Notes under the pieces: model-generated
Told to the model about the DNA's origin: nothing
Seen by the model: the letters and a program-made list of their open reading frames with translations, nothing else
Database searches by the model: none
NCBI RefSeq assembly: GCF_001883705.2
Contig: NZ_MDEQ02000006.1
Span: 310,001 to 374,000, forward strand
DNA length: 64,000 bases
Origin: Burkholderia catarinensis
GTDB lineage: Bacteria > Pseudomonadota > Gammaproteobacteria > Burkholderiales > Burkholderiaceae
Direction of reading: 5' to 3'
Translations under genes and position numbers: made by a program
Part shown: positions 28,173-36,659 of the stretch, one piece after another
Position numbering within the stretch: position 1 is the first letter of the stretch
How the letters are laid out: each line of letters starts with the position of its first letter

Positions 28173-29915
28173 TCAGCCGGATATGAACTCGTCTGCGGCG
28201 TTCTTGATCATTCGCGACCGCACCTCCTTGATGTACTGAACTCGCATTAGCTCTTCCCGAGTCGCCTGCACGACATCACCTACTTTAGGGAACTCAGGCG
28301 ACACTCGTTGTATCAATTTCTCGCTGACTGAAAGTTTTTGGGTGGGTTCGTCCAGCAGTCCTGCAATTATCGAACCTTGCTTTTCCACTCGCTTGCCACA
28401 AGCGCTACAAAATTTCGCGTTGGGCGTGAGGTTCGCAGAACAGTGAACGCATGATTCGGATGACGCTTGAATCTTGCTCAGGAAACCCTGAATTTCGGTG
28501 TCGTTACTGGAGAATTCACGATAATCTCGCAAGCTAATGAGATCCAGTGACTCTTTGATTTTTGCTGAGAAAAATGCACGTTCATTAATCAGAAGTGCAA
28601 TGTTGACCATATACCGAAGACTTGTCTTTTGAGCCGAGTTTTTCACTGTGCCTTTATTTATCAATATGCCGGAATAGCACATGATATCCAGAGCAAGACG
28701 CAGATTCGGAGAAAGATCGCCCGGGACCGCGAAAAACGCTGCTTGAAACCGATTGACTGACTTCGATCGATTCTTTTTTGCAATCTCTGGCACGATGTAG
28801 CCACGCAAAAGATCAAGCCCTACATTCACATGCGCAGCATACTTCGGCAATCGCTTCGCGAGATTCGCATGATACGGTAGCAACTCACGCTCGACGTAAT
28901 CCTGTGCAGCAAGCGATACAGCTCGATCATTCCATGCTCTACTCAGCGTCGCATTCAGAATATGAAGGAACGCCCTCGGATTCCCGCTGGACACGTCAAT
29001 GCATAGGTCCAGCACTTCGCCGTGCCCAAAGACGTCTTTCCTCTTTCGTGACGCTTTCGGAAGTCGTTTATCGACGATGTCGCGAAATTGAGAGCGATAC
29101 AGTCGCTTCCCGTGTCCCGCAGGATCATATCGATCAAGCGGCAAAACGATCGCATCTTGACCAACTTCGAAATTCCTTCCGTAGCTAGTCACTGTAGGAT
29201 AAACCGCTGCCTTGCAAGAAATAATACCGCCATGCACGAGTTTGAAAATTTCGAAAAAAGTCTCCTGCTGTGATGGTATGAAGGTGTGCGCCGCCTCATC
29301 GAATAGAAAAACAATTCTTTCTAGGTGAAATTGACGAACAACATCCTTGAGAACCTCGGAGAGTGAGGCGGGATCAAATAACTTGTCCAGGAAGTCACTG
29401 CCAATTTCGTTCAGCACGGCGTCTTTGTCGTCTGCAAATGCGAGTTTTTGCAGTTGATGCAGCTTTTCCGTCAGAAAAGTGCCGGTCTTTTCGACGCTTG
29501 CAATTCCAAAGACCTGCTTATAGGGATCCGCGGTGCCCGCGCCACTGAGAAGTTCATGTACGATGAGCTTTTCATGTAATGCTTGTAGAATTTTTGTGTT
29601 TACCCATATCTGGAATGCACTCTTCTGCCCTGCCGCGATACCCTCGAGAAGGGTGCTAGTCTTGAAGTTTACGTAAACGCCGAGAACGCGATTATTTCTG
29701 AATGTCGCGTCGAGTTCGATTTCAGTGTATCGAAGGAGGGTGCTCTTACCGACGCCTCGTGCGCCTTGGAGAAGATGGGCGCCCGCTGACTTCAAGCTGT
29801 CAATTATGCGACGTTCAAAATCGGCAACCACGGAGAGGTCTTTGACTTCTTGCGACTGCAAATCCTCTGATCTCGCTGCCTCAAGATACTCATTCGCGTT
29901 TGATTGGCTTCTCAT
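28173..29915 (-). CDS. ORC/CDC6-like P-loop ATPase with C-terminal zinc ribbon
   Basis: A 580-residue cytoplasmic protein. The AAA-type ATPase core has Walker A GARGVGKST (51-59), Walker B IVFLFDEA (201-208) and a sensor-2-like SGNPRAFLHIL (310-320), resembling ORC/CDC6 and STAND-type NTPases. A helical or winged-helix region follows (about 340-470). Four Cys residues (489, 492, 503, 506; CVHC and CSAC) make a zinc ribbon, and a charged tail ends the protein. Its ATG overlaps the stop of the preceding gene (ATGA), so the two are translationally coupled. AT-richer codon use than the flanking operons points to horizontal transfer. The role is unknown; defence is a reasonable hypothesis. Confidence 0.75.
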   Translation of the reverse strand: MRSQSNANEYLEAARSEDLQSQEVKDLSVVADFERRIIDSLKSAGAHLLQGARGVGKSTLLRYTEIELDATFRNNRVLGVYVNFKTSTLLEGIAAGQKSAFQIWVNTKILQALHEKLIVHELLSGAGTADPYKQVFGIASVEKTGTFLTEKLHQLQKLAFADDKDAVLNEIGSDFLDKLFDPASLSEVLKDVVRQFHLERIVFLFDEAAHTFIPSQQETFFEIFKLVHGGIISCKAAVYPTVTSYGRNFEVGQDAIVLPLDRYDPAGHGKRLYRSQFRDIVDKRLPKASRKRKDVFGHGEVLDLCIDVSSGNPRAFLHILNATLSRAWNDRAVSLAAQDYVERELLPYHANLAKRLPKYAAHVNVGLDLLRGYIVPEIAKKNRSKSVNRFQAAFFAVPGDLSPNLRLALDIMCYSGILINKGTVKNSAQKTSLRYMVNIALLINERAFFSAKIKESLDLISLRDYREFSSNDTEIQGFLSKIQASSESCVHCSANLTPNAKFCSACGKRVEKQGSIIAGLLDEPTQKLSVSEKLIQRVSPEFPKVGDVVQATREELMRVQYIKEVRSRMIKNAADEFISG

Positions 29916-30616
29916 GATTGTAGTCTATCCTTAATCTTCGGATCAATCTTTTCAGCGTGTTCGAGGGCAAGGGGAAACCGACAAAAAATCAAAACCAGTA
30001 GCCCTTTGTGAATCGTATCCTGCAAGCTCAACACATTCTGCAAATGCGGAGCACTAAATCGAAATGCGTCGTCAACAGTTGTTTCAAAATTGTAAGGCTT
30101 GGGATGAACAACGTTGCTCAGTTCGCTATATGCTGACCGCAGGGAAAGAATCGTTTTGCGATAGTTAGTGACATCAATCTTGGAAGCGTGTGACAAAAAG
30201 GTGATATAACCTTCGCTTCCGAGCGTAGATTCAAGCTCGGAGAAGGAGATATCCTTGTCGTTAGAATTCCAGTCCCAGAATTTTGCTGGATTGTCATAAT
30301 ATGCAAGAACTACGTAGCCTAGTTCGAGCATACGACGAAGAAGAACTCTTGCAGGTGTATCAAGCCCAGAGAAAGCGAGATAGGTAGCGCATACGCCGTC
30401 CGCGAACACTTCTTTAAGATATTGCGCCAGGAGTTTCTCATGTACAGCGGAATCTTTCTTCCCGTACAAGAACTCGCTCACATGGAAGAAAAGAGCGGGC
30501 AGGGCGTCTGCCGGCCGCATTTCACGTGTGTAAGCGATTGCCTCAGCTTGGTTTCCGGCAAATTTCGCGTGCAGCGCGGCCAGGATCGTCTCAAGTTCTA
30601 CGCTCTTCGTATCCAC
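29912..30616 (-). CDS. Helical protein, DUF5677/HEPN-like
   Basis: A 234-residue, mostly alpha-helical cytoplasmic protein. The segment TPARVLLRRMLELGYVVLAY (about 89-108) and the later YSELSNVVHPKPYNFE resemble DUF5677-type proteins, which are HEPN-like; the likeness is by eye and tentative. The start is a GTG at 30616 with AGAGAGGA five bases upstream; a longer TTG-initiated frame to 30679 lacks a comparable site. Its stop overlaps the start of the ATPase gene. HEPN-like proteins beside NTPases are frequent in toxin and anti-phage modules, so the pair may form an effector/sensor system. Confidence 0.6.
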   Translation of the reverse strand: MDTKSVELETILAALHAKFAGNQAEAIAYTREMRPADALPALFFHVSEFLYGKKDSAVHEKLLAQYLKEVFADGVCATYLAFSGLDTPARVLLRRMLELGYVVLAYYDNPAKFWDWNSNDKDISFSELESTLGSEGYITFLSHASKIDVTNYRKTILSLRSAYSELSNVVHPKPYNFETTVDDAFRFSAPHLQNVLSLQDTIHKGLLVLIFCRFPLALEHAEKIDPKIKDRLQS

Positions 30617-30962
30617 CAATTCCTCTCTAGCGCGGTGACTGGCTTTTAATGATTTGACCACACTATAACGGCACGACAAGACAAATCTTTAGCTCAGCTA
30701 GACGGACGACCGCACAGGTCGGATGCCCTTGGGCATCTGGCCGGTTTCAGACTTTACCCGTCTTTCCAGTGATGGCTGCGTGCAATGGGCCAGCGGCGGC
30801 AATTGGCCGACTACTGCCGGAGGCGATCGGTCGTAGCCAACCCGTTGCCGCCGGTCGGGGCGTTGAAGTTCCACGGGCGCCGGGGCGAAACAGTCATTCC
30901 AGACCTTAGATCGCGGATAGCTCATCGGTTTTACCGGTCACTATTTCACATTAATCGAGCAA
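30617..30962. other. Gene-free interval, possible decayed extragenic repeat
   Basis: These 346 bases should hold the promoter of the leftward DUF5677-like/ATPase pair. From about 30780 to 30950 the DNA turns GC-rich with nested short palindromes (GCGGCAATTGGCCG, CGGTCGTAGCC), a look shared with extragenic repeats common in Burkholderia; a similar word (GCGGCAACTATTGGCCG) occurs near 32280. No gene is seen. Confidence 0.35.
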
Positions 30963-31847
30963 TTACTTAGCCACCACTTCCTTCAGCGCACGCATGAGTC
31001 TCTTTGCCTCACGATCTCTCGACAAATGATGCCGCCTCAACCATATAATTAGATTATTTAAGACTTCTGGGTGCTGTATCTCTCGTGCAATCTTCTGAAG
31101 CTTTACCTCGCTAGTTCTCTGCAAGTCGTAACCGAATTTGTTGATATAGGCAGCCAATATCAAGTGTAGTGCAGCCAGTCTATCCCATCTGTAGCGGTTT
31201 TCATTTTTTTGCAGACCATCGAAGAAATTCAAAACTGGCAGCGTGTCGGCCAACGCGTATTGCTCCGAGCGAAACATGTCATAGGACACGACTTTGCCGT
31301 CAACCCAGCACGGCTTAGTGTAAACTCGAAGACCGTCAGAGAAGAAGTGATCTCGTTGAATTGACACATCGTACTGAAGACCATCAAATAGGCTAACATC
31401 TGTAATCACCCAACGCATGATTGACAGGTATTTGATGAACGCGTAGTCGGTCTTTCGTGCGATAGCAGTATCCAAGAGGATAGCCTCTGCATCGGCTTCG
31501 AGTATCAATGTGAACAGACTAAGAAAACGGTAGACCGTACTAGTAAAATAATATCCGTCGCCACTCGCTGACGTCTCTTTAGTCATCCATCCGCTTTGCC
31601 AGTTCGAATAGAGATTCCACTGGCGATTTGTCAACTGAACCGCTTCGCGAAGAATACGACCTTTGTAGCGCGCGATGAGCTCCCGGCTTGCCTTCTTTTG
31701 TTCATATTCATAATCCAGATTCGCCTTGTGGCGATTTTCGCCACGCTTGAATATATAGTTAACAGCTGCGGACACGACGAGAGAGATAACCCCTGCACCT
31801 ATCGCTGTTGTCGGTGTGTTTATCAGGTTAATGATTTCTTTCGGCAT
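30963..31847 (-). CDS. Membrane-anchored protein of unknown function
   Basis: A 294-residue protein. One transmembrane helix lies near the N-terminus (about residues 14-33, TTAIGAGVISLVVSAAVNYI), followed by a charged helical cytoplasmic region rich in Arg, Lys, Tyr and Trp (for example NRQWNLYSNWQSGW) and a basic C-terminus. The ATG at 31847 is used; an ATG 19 codons earlier is possible but places extra Cys/Arg-rich residues before the helix. Codon use is AT-rich like the ATPase pair. A single N-terminal helix with a cytoplasmic domain is a frequent effector design in defence islands. Family not recognised. Confidence 0.6.
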   Translation of the reverse strand: MPKEIINLINTPTTAIGAGVISLVVSAAVNYIFKRGENRHKANLDYEYEQKKASRELIARYKGRILREAVQLTNRQWNLYSNWQSGWMTKETSASGDGYYFTSTVYRFLSLFTLILEADAEAILLDTAIARKTDYAFIKYLSIMRWVITDVSLFDGLQYDVSIQRDHFFSDGLRVYTKPCWVDGKVVSYDMFRSEQYALADTLPVLNFFDGLQKNENRYRWDRLAALHLILAAYINKFGYDLQRTSEVKLQKIAREIQHPEVLNNLIIWLRRHHLSRDREAKRLMRALKEVVAK

Positions 31848-32438
31848 TCTTTTGTAAGCCCCGATGTGGTCACGGTCGCAATAATATCTTGTTCTCGCAG
31901 GCATGACCCTTGATCGGGCTCGCGTATGTCCGTAGCGCAGCCGCTGGACTCCGGTCCAGCGAGAAGAACCAGTTTCGCCGCAGTCATAAGGTCACAAGGC
32001 ATCGACGCGCGTGCCTGCGGTTCAAGGAAGCCGCCCCACGAGTAGATTGCAGTCGACGACCATCTCGTCGCGGTCTGATTGCGTCCAACGGGCCGCGGGG
32101 ATTACTCGCAACCCGGTCCAGCACAATTTTGCTATTCTCGCTGCCTCAATGGGAGACGACCGGTACTGGCATTAGCGGCAAATCTGCGAGTAACCGCAAT
32201 GGCCGAGACGTTTCGACAACACATCCGGCAGGGTCCGAACTGAACCAACCGTTGGAACGACAGAATTCTGAGTTTCGCGAGCGGCAACTATTGGCCGTAC
32301 CTAGACGCCCCATTTCCGTCTCGATCTGAAACAGCTAATCGATTTGATTGTCAAATGGCAATTTCCGTCAATCGACCCTGCATAGATGCACATCTTACGC
32401 CGCTGTCCTGCCTCCCGACGCTAAGAGCCCCCCGCCCC
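31848..32438. other. Gene-free interval at the right edge of the island
   Basis: No gene is supported in these 591 bases; a 139-codon rightward frame (31910-32329) is Arg/Ser-rich and lacks a ribosome-binding site. CGCTGGAC/GTCCAGCG with loop TCCG (31942-31961) is a perfect hairpin. Base composition rises to the chromosomal level near 32400, where the yfi operon ends. Confidence 0.4.
31942..31961. repeat. Perfect 8-bp inverted repeat
   Basis: CGCTGGAC and GTCCAGCG flank TCCG, 95 bases upstream of the membrane-anchored orphan gene. It could be an operator or an RNA hairpin. Confidence 0.4.
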
Positions 32439-32954
32439 TCACCTCGGCGAAACCACAATCGCCGCCCGCCGATTCTGCGCCCTCCCCGCCGGCGTCCTGT
32501 TATCCCCCACCGGATCGCTCTTCCCTTTCCCGACGATCGCAATCCGCTTCGCATCCAGCCCGACGTCAACCAGCTCAATGGCAACGACTTCAGCCCGCCG
32601 CCTTGACAACTCAAGGTCGTATTTCTCCGTCCCGTTGTCATCCGAGTACCCATAAACCCGCACCCCGTTAATCCCCGCCGACGTGAGTGTCCGCCCGATC
32701 CTTTCCACAATCCGCCTCACATCCGGCTTGAGGTTATACCGATCGAAGTCAAACAGAATCGGCCCGGCCGATCCGAACTCGAACCCCTGCTGGGTTTCCT
32801 GGAACCCGGCCGACTTGAGCACCGTCACCTGCGTCTGCGTCAGCCCGCGATGAAGCGGCGGCGGCGGTGTCTTGCAGCCTCCCAGCAGCATGCACAGAAG
32901 CAGCGCGCTCCCGATACACATCCGCCCAATACTCACAGGAAACGAGTTTTCCAT
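32439..32954 (-). CDS. yfiB: OmpA-family lipoprotein YfiB
   Basis: A 171-residue outer-membrane lipoprotein. The signal peptide ends in lipobox LGGC (Cys at about 28), and the rest is an OmpA-like peptidoglycan-binding domain (FDFDRYNLKPD, then GYSDDNGTEKYDLELSRRRA and NRRAAIVV). In P. aeruginosa YfiB captures periplasmic YfiR under cell-wall stress and so frees the cyclase YfiN. The second of two adjacent ATGs (32954) is used because AGGGG is better spaced from it. It is last in the yfiR-yfiN-yfiB order, 84 bases after yfiN. Confidence 0.8.
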   Translation of the reverse strand: MENSFPVSIGRMCIGSALLLCMLLGGCKTPPPPLHRGLTQTQVTVLKSAGFQETQQGFEFGSAGPILFDFDRYNLKPDVRRIVERIGRTLTSAGINGVRVYGYSDDNGTEKYDLELSRRRAEVVAIELVDVGLDAKRIAIVGKGKSDPVGDNRTPAGRAQNRRAAIVVSPR

Positions 32955-33038
32955 CATTGACCCCTTCGTTTGCGCCCGCGTCGCGTGCGCTGCTTCATCC
33001 ACTGCTGCAGCCTCGCCCGCAGCGCGAAACGATCCCCC

Positions 33039-34307
33039 TCAAGCCGCCCCCGCGACGCCTTCCGCCAACTGCCACGATCCCGGCCGCGCGCGCTTGGCGC
33101 GGTACATCGCGGCATCCGCCGCCCGCAGCAAGCCGCTCGCATCCGACGCGTGATCGGGATACAGCGCAACGCCGGCACTCATCATGGTGGCCACCACGCG
33201 GCCGTCGGACAGCTCGATCGACGGCGTCATGCCGGACAAAATCTCTTCTGCGATACGACACACGCTCTCCGCTTCGCGCACCGCCGGCAGCATCACCGCA
33301 AATTCATCGCCGCCCAGGCGAGCAACCAGATCGGCTTCGCGCACCTGCGAGCGCAGCCGCGACGCGATGCCGATCAGCACCGCGTCCCCGGCGTCGTGGC
33401 CGAATCCATCGTTGATCTCCTTGAAGTGATCGCAGTCGAGATACAGGACAGCGACCCGCTGTCCCGTCACCACGGCGTCGCAAAGGGCAAGCGAGAGGCG
33501 CGACTCGAACTGCACGCGGTTGGGCAAGCCCGTAAGCGCATCGTGGGTCGCCTTGTGTTCGAGCGACGCGTTTTCGTCGCGCAGCGTGTTCTGCCAGTCT
33601 TCCAATTCGTCGAGCAACGCATTGAAGTCGTCGCCGAGCTGGTTCAGTTCGGCGATCGCCACCGGCTCGACCCGCCGCGCGAACGCGCGCTCGCGCCGCA
33701 CGGCGTGGGCGACGCTGGCCAGCGCGCGCAGCGGCGAAACGATGTTGCGCATCAGGCGCTTCGAGCTGACATACGCACCAAGCACGCTGACGGCCAGGCA
33801 GCCGAGAATGCCGCTGACGCCGCCGATCAGGAAGCCGAAGAACTGGTGCCCGCGGCCGCGCACGACGACGTGCCCGACGACGATGCCGTCGTGCATCACC
33901 GGGGCGTACACGGGCCCGGGCAGCGCAACGTCGGCGACGCCGCGCTCGAGCCGGGCGATCCCGCTGCCGGCAGGCAACTGCCACGTCGCGAACGGCTGGC
34001 CGTTGCTGTCCGTGACGACCACCTGCGCGACGTCCTCATCGCCGGCGATCAACCCGATCGCCTCGGCCGCCGCGACGCGGTCGCCGAACACGAGCGCCGC
34101 CTCGACCGTATAACCGAGCGAGCGGGCGAGCAGGTTCAGGTTGTTGCCGGCATACGCACGCAAGGCGATCACGGCGACGACGATCAACGACACGGCGGCC
34201 ATCGCAACGGCGACGAACGCGAGGCGCAGGTGCGCGCGGCGCAACACGCTTTGCAGCGTCGGGCGCGACACGCGCGAAAGGGAGACGGGAAGCGTGTGCC
34301 GTGTCAT
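33039..34307 (-). CDS. yfiN: Membrane diguanylate cyclase YfiN (TpbB-like)
   Basis: A 422-residue inner-membrane enzyme. Two transmembrane helices (about 29-50 and 157-180) bracket a periplasmic sensor domain of about 105 residues; a HAMP-like linker (about 182-235) leads to the GGDEF domain. The active-site GGDEF is intact (332-336), as is the product-inhibition site RxxD (Arg323-Asp326) five residues before it, so it should make c-di-GMP with feedback control. Its ATG overlaps the yfiR stop (ATGA). By analogy with P. aeruginosa, YfiR binding to the periplasmic domain keeps it off. Confidence 0.85.
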   Translation of the reverse strand: MTRHTLPVSLSRVSRPTLQSVLRRAHLRLAFVAVAMAAVSLIVVAVIALRAYAGNNLNLLARSLGYTVEAALVFGDRVAAAEAIGLIAGDEDVAQVVVTDSNGQPFATWQLPAGSGIARLERGVADVALPGPVYAPVMHDGIVVGHVVVRGRGHQFFGFLIGGVSGILGCLAVSVLGAYVSSKRLMRNIVSPLRALASVAHAVRRERAFARRVEPVAIAELNQLGDDFNALLDELEDWQNTLRDENASLEHKATHDALTGLPNRVQFESRLSLALCDAVVTGQRVAVLYLDCDHFKEINDGFGHDAGDAVLIGIASRLRSQVREADLVARLGGDEFAVMLPAVREAESVCRIAEEILSGMTPSIELSDGRVVATMMSAGVALYPDHASDASGLLRAADAAMYRAKRARPGSWQLAEGVAGAA

Positions 34308-35086
34308 GGTGCCCCCGGCCGCCGCGCGAGATTGAGCACATTCGGGTGCACGCGCACGCCGCTGCGCGCGACGGCGTCGAGATTGATGTCGAACGACACG
34401 CGTTCACCGTCGACGTTGAGACAGAACATGCCGCCAGCGGTGCAGGACGGATCGTGTTCCGCGATCGTCAACACCGGATGGCCGGTCAACGCGGTTCTCA
34501 CCCGCGCTCTTTCATCATTGCTCAGGGCACCGAAATAGACGACATCGCAGGCCATACCGAGCGCGGGATCGTCGAAACGGACACGCTGCACGTCGAGCAG
34601 CGTCGAGCCGGCCTGCAGCGTGTCGGCCAGGCCGCGCGCGTAGTCGGGCCGGCCGGTGACGCACAGATGCAGGCGAACGGGCGTCGTCGGCCAGCGCGTG
34701 AAGCTGATGATGCCGAGCACGACCTGACGCACGGCCGTGTCGTGTGACGAAGCAGCGGGATCGGTGGGATCAGCGGGGCTCGTGGCGGCGACGATACGCA
34801 ATGTGTCGATTGGATCCTCCGTATCGGCGGGAACCCCGGCGAGCACGGCGGGCGCGGCGGCGGCGATGCGCACTGTGTCGATTGGATCTTCCGTATCGGC
34901 GGGAACCCCGGCGAGCACGACAGGCGCCGGCCCCAGAACGCAAACGATTGCGAGCAACGCATGGCGCAGCGAAGCGATTCGGCCGAGGCGGCCGCACGCC
35001 GTACGCGCGGCGATTACCGCCGCGCCCGCTAGCGTCGCTGCAGTCGCAAGACAGACAGCAGACGCGCACACTTTCGCATCCATCAT
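34304..35086 (-). CDS. yfiR: Periplasmic repressor YfiR with internal duplication
   Basis: A 260-residue protein; the last 160 residues match YfiR (VVLGIISFTRWPTTPVRLHL, later FCLNVDGERVSFDINLDAVA) with the four Cys residues that form the family's disulfides. YfiR represses the cyclase YfiN in the periplasm. The N-terminus is unusual: two hydrophobic stretches and a 24-residue unit beginning VLAGVPADTEDPID present twice in tandem, just after the likely signal peptide. YfiR proteins are normally about 190 residues, so this one is extended. The start is uncertain: ATG 35086 or 35083, with only a weak upstream site. Confidence 0.75.
   Translation of the reverse strand: MMDAKVCASAVCLATAATLAGAAVIAARTACGRLGRIASLRHALLAIVCVLGPAPVVLAGVPADTEDPIDTVRIAAAAPAVLAGVPADTEDPIDTLRIVAATSPADPTDPAASSHDTAVRQVVLGIISFTRWPTTPVRLHLCVTGRPDYARGLADTLQAGSTLLDVQRVRFDDPALGMACDVVYFGALSNDERARVRTALTGHPVLTIAEHDPSCTAGGMFCLNVDGERVSFDINLDAVARSGVRVHPNVLNLARRPGAP
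34784..34927. repeat. Two tandem 72-bp repeats inside yfiR
   Basis: Units 34784-34855 and 34856-34927 are nearly identical, for example both contain CGTATCGGCGGGAACCCC. The 72-bp period is 24 codons, so the frame is kept. High identity suggests a recent duplication that could vary in copy number. Confidence 0.85.
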
Positions 35087-35363
35087 GGCAACATCCGCTG
35101 GCTTCGCTCCGGCGCTGCCTCCCGCCTCCTTCCATGCGCGTGCAGGCACCGAATTACGCGCATTATTGCTCCATCTTAGGTAAAAATTCGCGTGACCAAA
35201 CAGTGGGAAACATCCCCGAAAAACGTCGGAAAATATGCGGAATCGGTGCCGTACACAACGATACGCACGAACGCGTTTGCCGGCGTCGAGCCGGTGTCGG
35301 CACCAGGAAATTGATCAGCGGATTGGCCGCCCGCGCACCGCAAACTTCATATCTTCTCGCGCA

Positions 35364-35509
35364 CTACGCCACCGCCGACAGATCGAACGGCGTCTCCGTC
35401 AACCGCTTCCCCGTCAGCCTGAACACCGCATTCGCAATCGCCGGCGTCACAGCCGTGCCCGACAACTCGCCCACTCCGCCCGGCTTCGCCGGATCGCCCT
35501 GCCCTGATC
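35364..35509 (-). pseudogene. C-terminal remnant of a molybdenum-hydroxylase large subunit
   Basis: The minus strand encodes about 45 residues before a TAG stop: KPGGVGELSGTAVTPAIANA, then VFRLTGKRLTETPFDL. This is the conserved C-terminal end of isoquinoline 1-oxidoreductase/xanthine-dehydrogenase-type large subunits (GxGE...PAxANAxxxATGxR). The other roughly 700 residues are absent: upstream the frame leads into the LysR gene at 35615 without homology. It is a deletion relic; the oxidoreductase operon was probably lost when the neighbouring region was rearranged. Confidence 0.65.
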
Positions 35510-35614
35510 CCCCCGCCGGCCAACGGCGTGCCGCTTGTGATTTCGACGACAATGGCGGCTTGATGCCGGCGTGCCGTTCCATGCCGCCGGAGCAGACACG
35601 GAGCGCGCAGCGCC

Positions 35615-36502
35615 ATGAAAGTCGAAAACTCGGAACTCGAAGCGTTCGTCGCCGTGGCGGAGCTCGGCACGTTTCATCGCGCCGCAGAAAAGCTGCACCT
35701 CACGCAACCGGGCCTGTCGCGGCGCATCCAGAAACTGGAACAGACACTCGGCGTCGAGCTGTTCCACCGGACGACCCGGAGCGTCACGCTGACCGGCGTG
35801 GGCCGCCAGTTCCTGCCGATGGCCCGCGAACAGATCGCGCAGCTCGGCACGATGCTGTCGTCGATCCGGGAAATCGCGGAGAAGCGCTACGGCAAGGTGC
35901 GGCTCGCCGCCATCCCGACCGTCGTCGCGCGTGCGCTGCCCGACGTGCTGCGCCATTACGCGGCCAAATACCCGCAGGTCGCCGTGCAGATTCTCGACGG
36001 CAATCACGACTTCGTGCTGTCGCAGGTCCGTGCCGGCATCGCCGAATTCGGCGTGAGCCTGCATCCGGGCGACGACGACGATCTCCTGTTCGAACCGCTG
36101 TTCACCGACCGCTATGTGCTCGCCGTCCACGACAGCGATCCGCTCGCGCGTGCCGACAGCGTCACGCTCGGCGAACTCCGGCAGGCGAAGCTGGTGATCG
36201 GCGGCCGCGACAGCGGCAACCGGTTGCTGCTCGAAATGCTGATGGGCCAGGAAGCCGTGCGGACTCGCTGGTTCTATGAGGTCGAGCACATCTCGAGCGT
36301 GGCGGCGCTCGTCGCGTCGGGCGTCGGCTGCGCGATCCTGCCCGAAAGCGCACTGCGCGCATACGGCACACCCGCCGTGCGCGCCGTGCCGATCGCGAGC
36401 CCGACGATCGAGCGCACCGTCGGCATCGTGCGGCACCGCGCGATCTCGATGTCCAGCTTCGCGAGCGACCTGCACGCCCTGGTGAAAGCGTCGCTCGCGT
36501 AA
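35615..36502 (+). CDS. LysR-family transcriptional regulator
   Basis: A 295-residue LysR regulator: helix-turn-helix at residues 1-65 (FHRAAEKLHLTQPGLSRRIQ) and a normal effector domain to the C-terminus. It reads in the same direction as the deacylase gene, which begins 157 bases downstream, and is the likely regulator of the deacylase/MFS/amidase group. Its start lies about 105 bases from the molybdenum-hydroxylase relic, so that lost gene may once have been its divergent target. The effector is unknown. Confidence 0.85.
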   Translation: MKVENSELEAFVAVAELGTFHRAAEKLHLTQPGLSRRIQKLEQTLGVELFHRTTRSVTLTGVGRQFLPMAREQIAQLGTMLSSIREIAEKRYGKVRLAAIPTVVARALPDVLRHYAAKYPQVAVQILDGNHDFVLSQVRAGIAEFGVSLHPGDDDDLLFEPLFTDRYVLAVHDSDPLARADSVTLGELRQAKLVIGGRDSGNRLLLEMLMGQEAVRTRWFYEVEHISSVAALVASGVGCAILPESALRAYGTPAVRAVPIASPTIERTVGIVRHRAISMSSFASDLHALVKASLA

Positions 36503-36659
36503 CCCGCACACACCGCATGCGACGCCGCGGGCATTGATGACGACCGCGCATGAATCGCTTGCGCAATCGCATTGGACGACCGGATATTGGCCGGGGACGA
36601 TCGGTGGCACATCACCCGAAAACCGGCCATCCAGGCGGGCGGGGACAGGAGAAGCCACC

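Noticed and set aside
30691..30705. tRNA D-arm-like word AGCTCAGCTAGAC, considered as an integration-site relic
   Set aside because: No acceptor, anticodon or T-arm sequence around it; likely chance.
31910..32329. 139-codon rightward frame at the island edge
   Set aside because: Arg/Ser-rich translation, no start signals, reads through repeat-like DNA.
26150..32430. Complete prophage, integrative element or CRISPR array in the island
   Set aside because: No integrase, transposase, structural phage gene, direct repeats at the ends or spaced repeats were seen.
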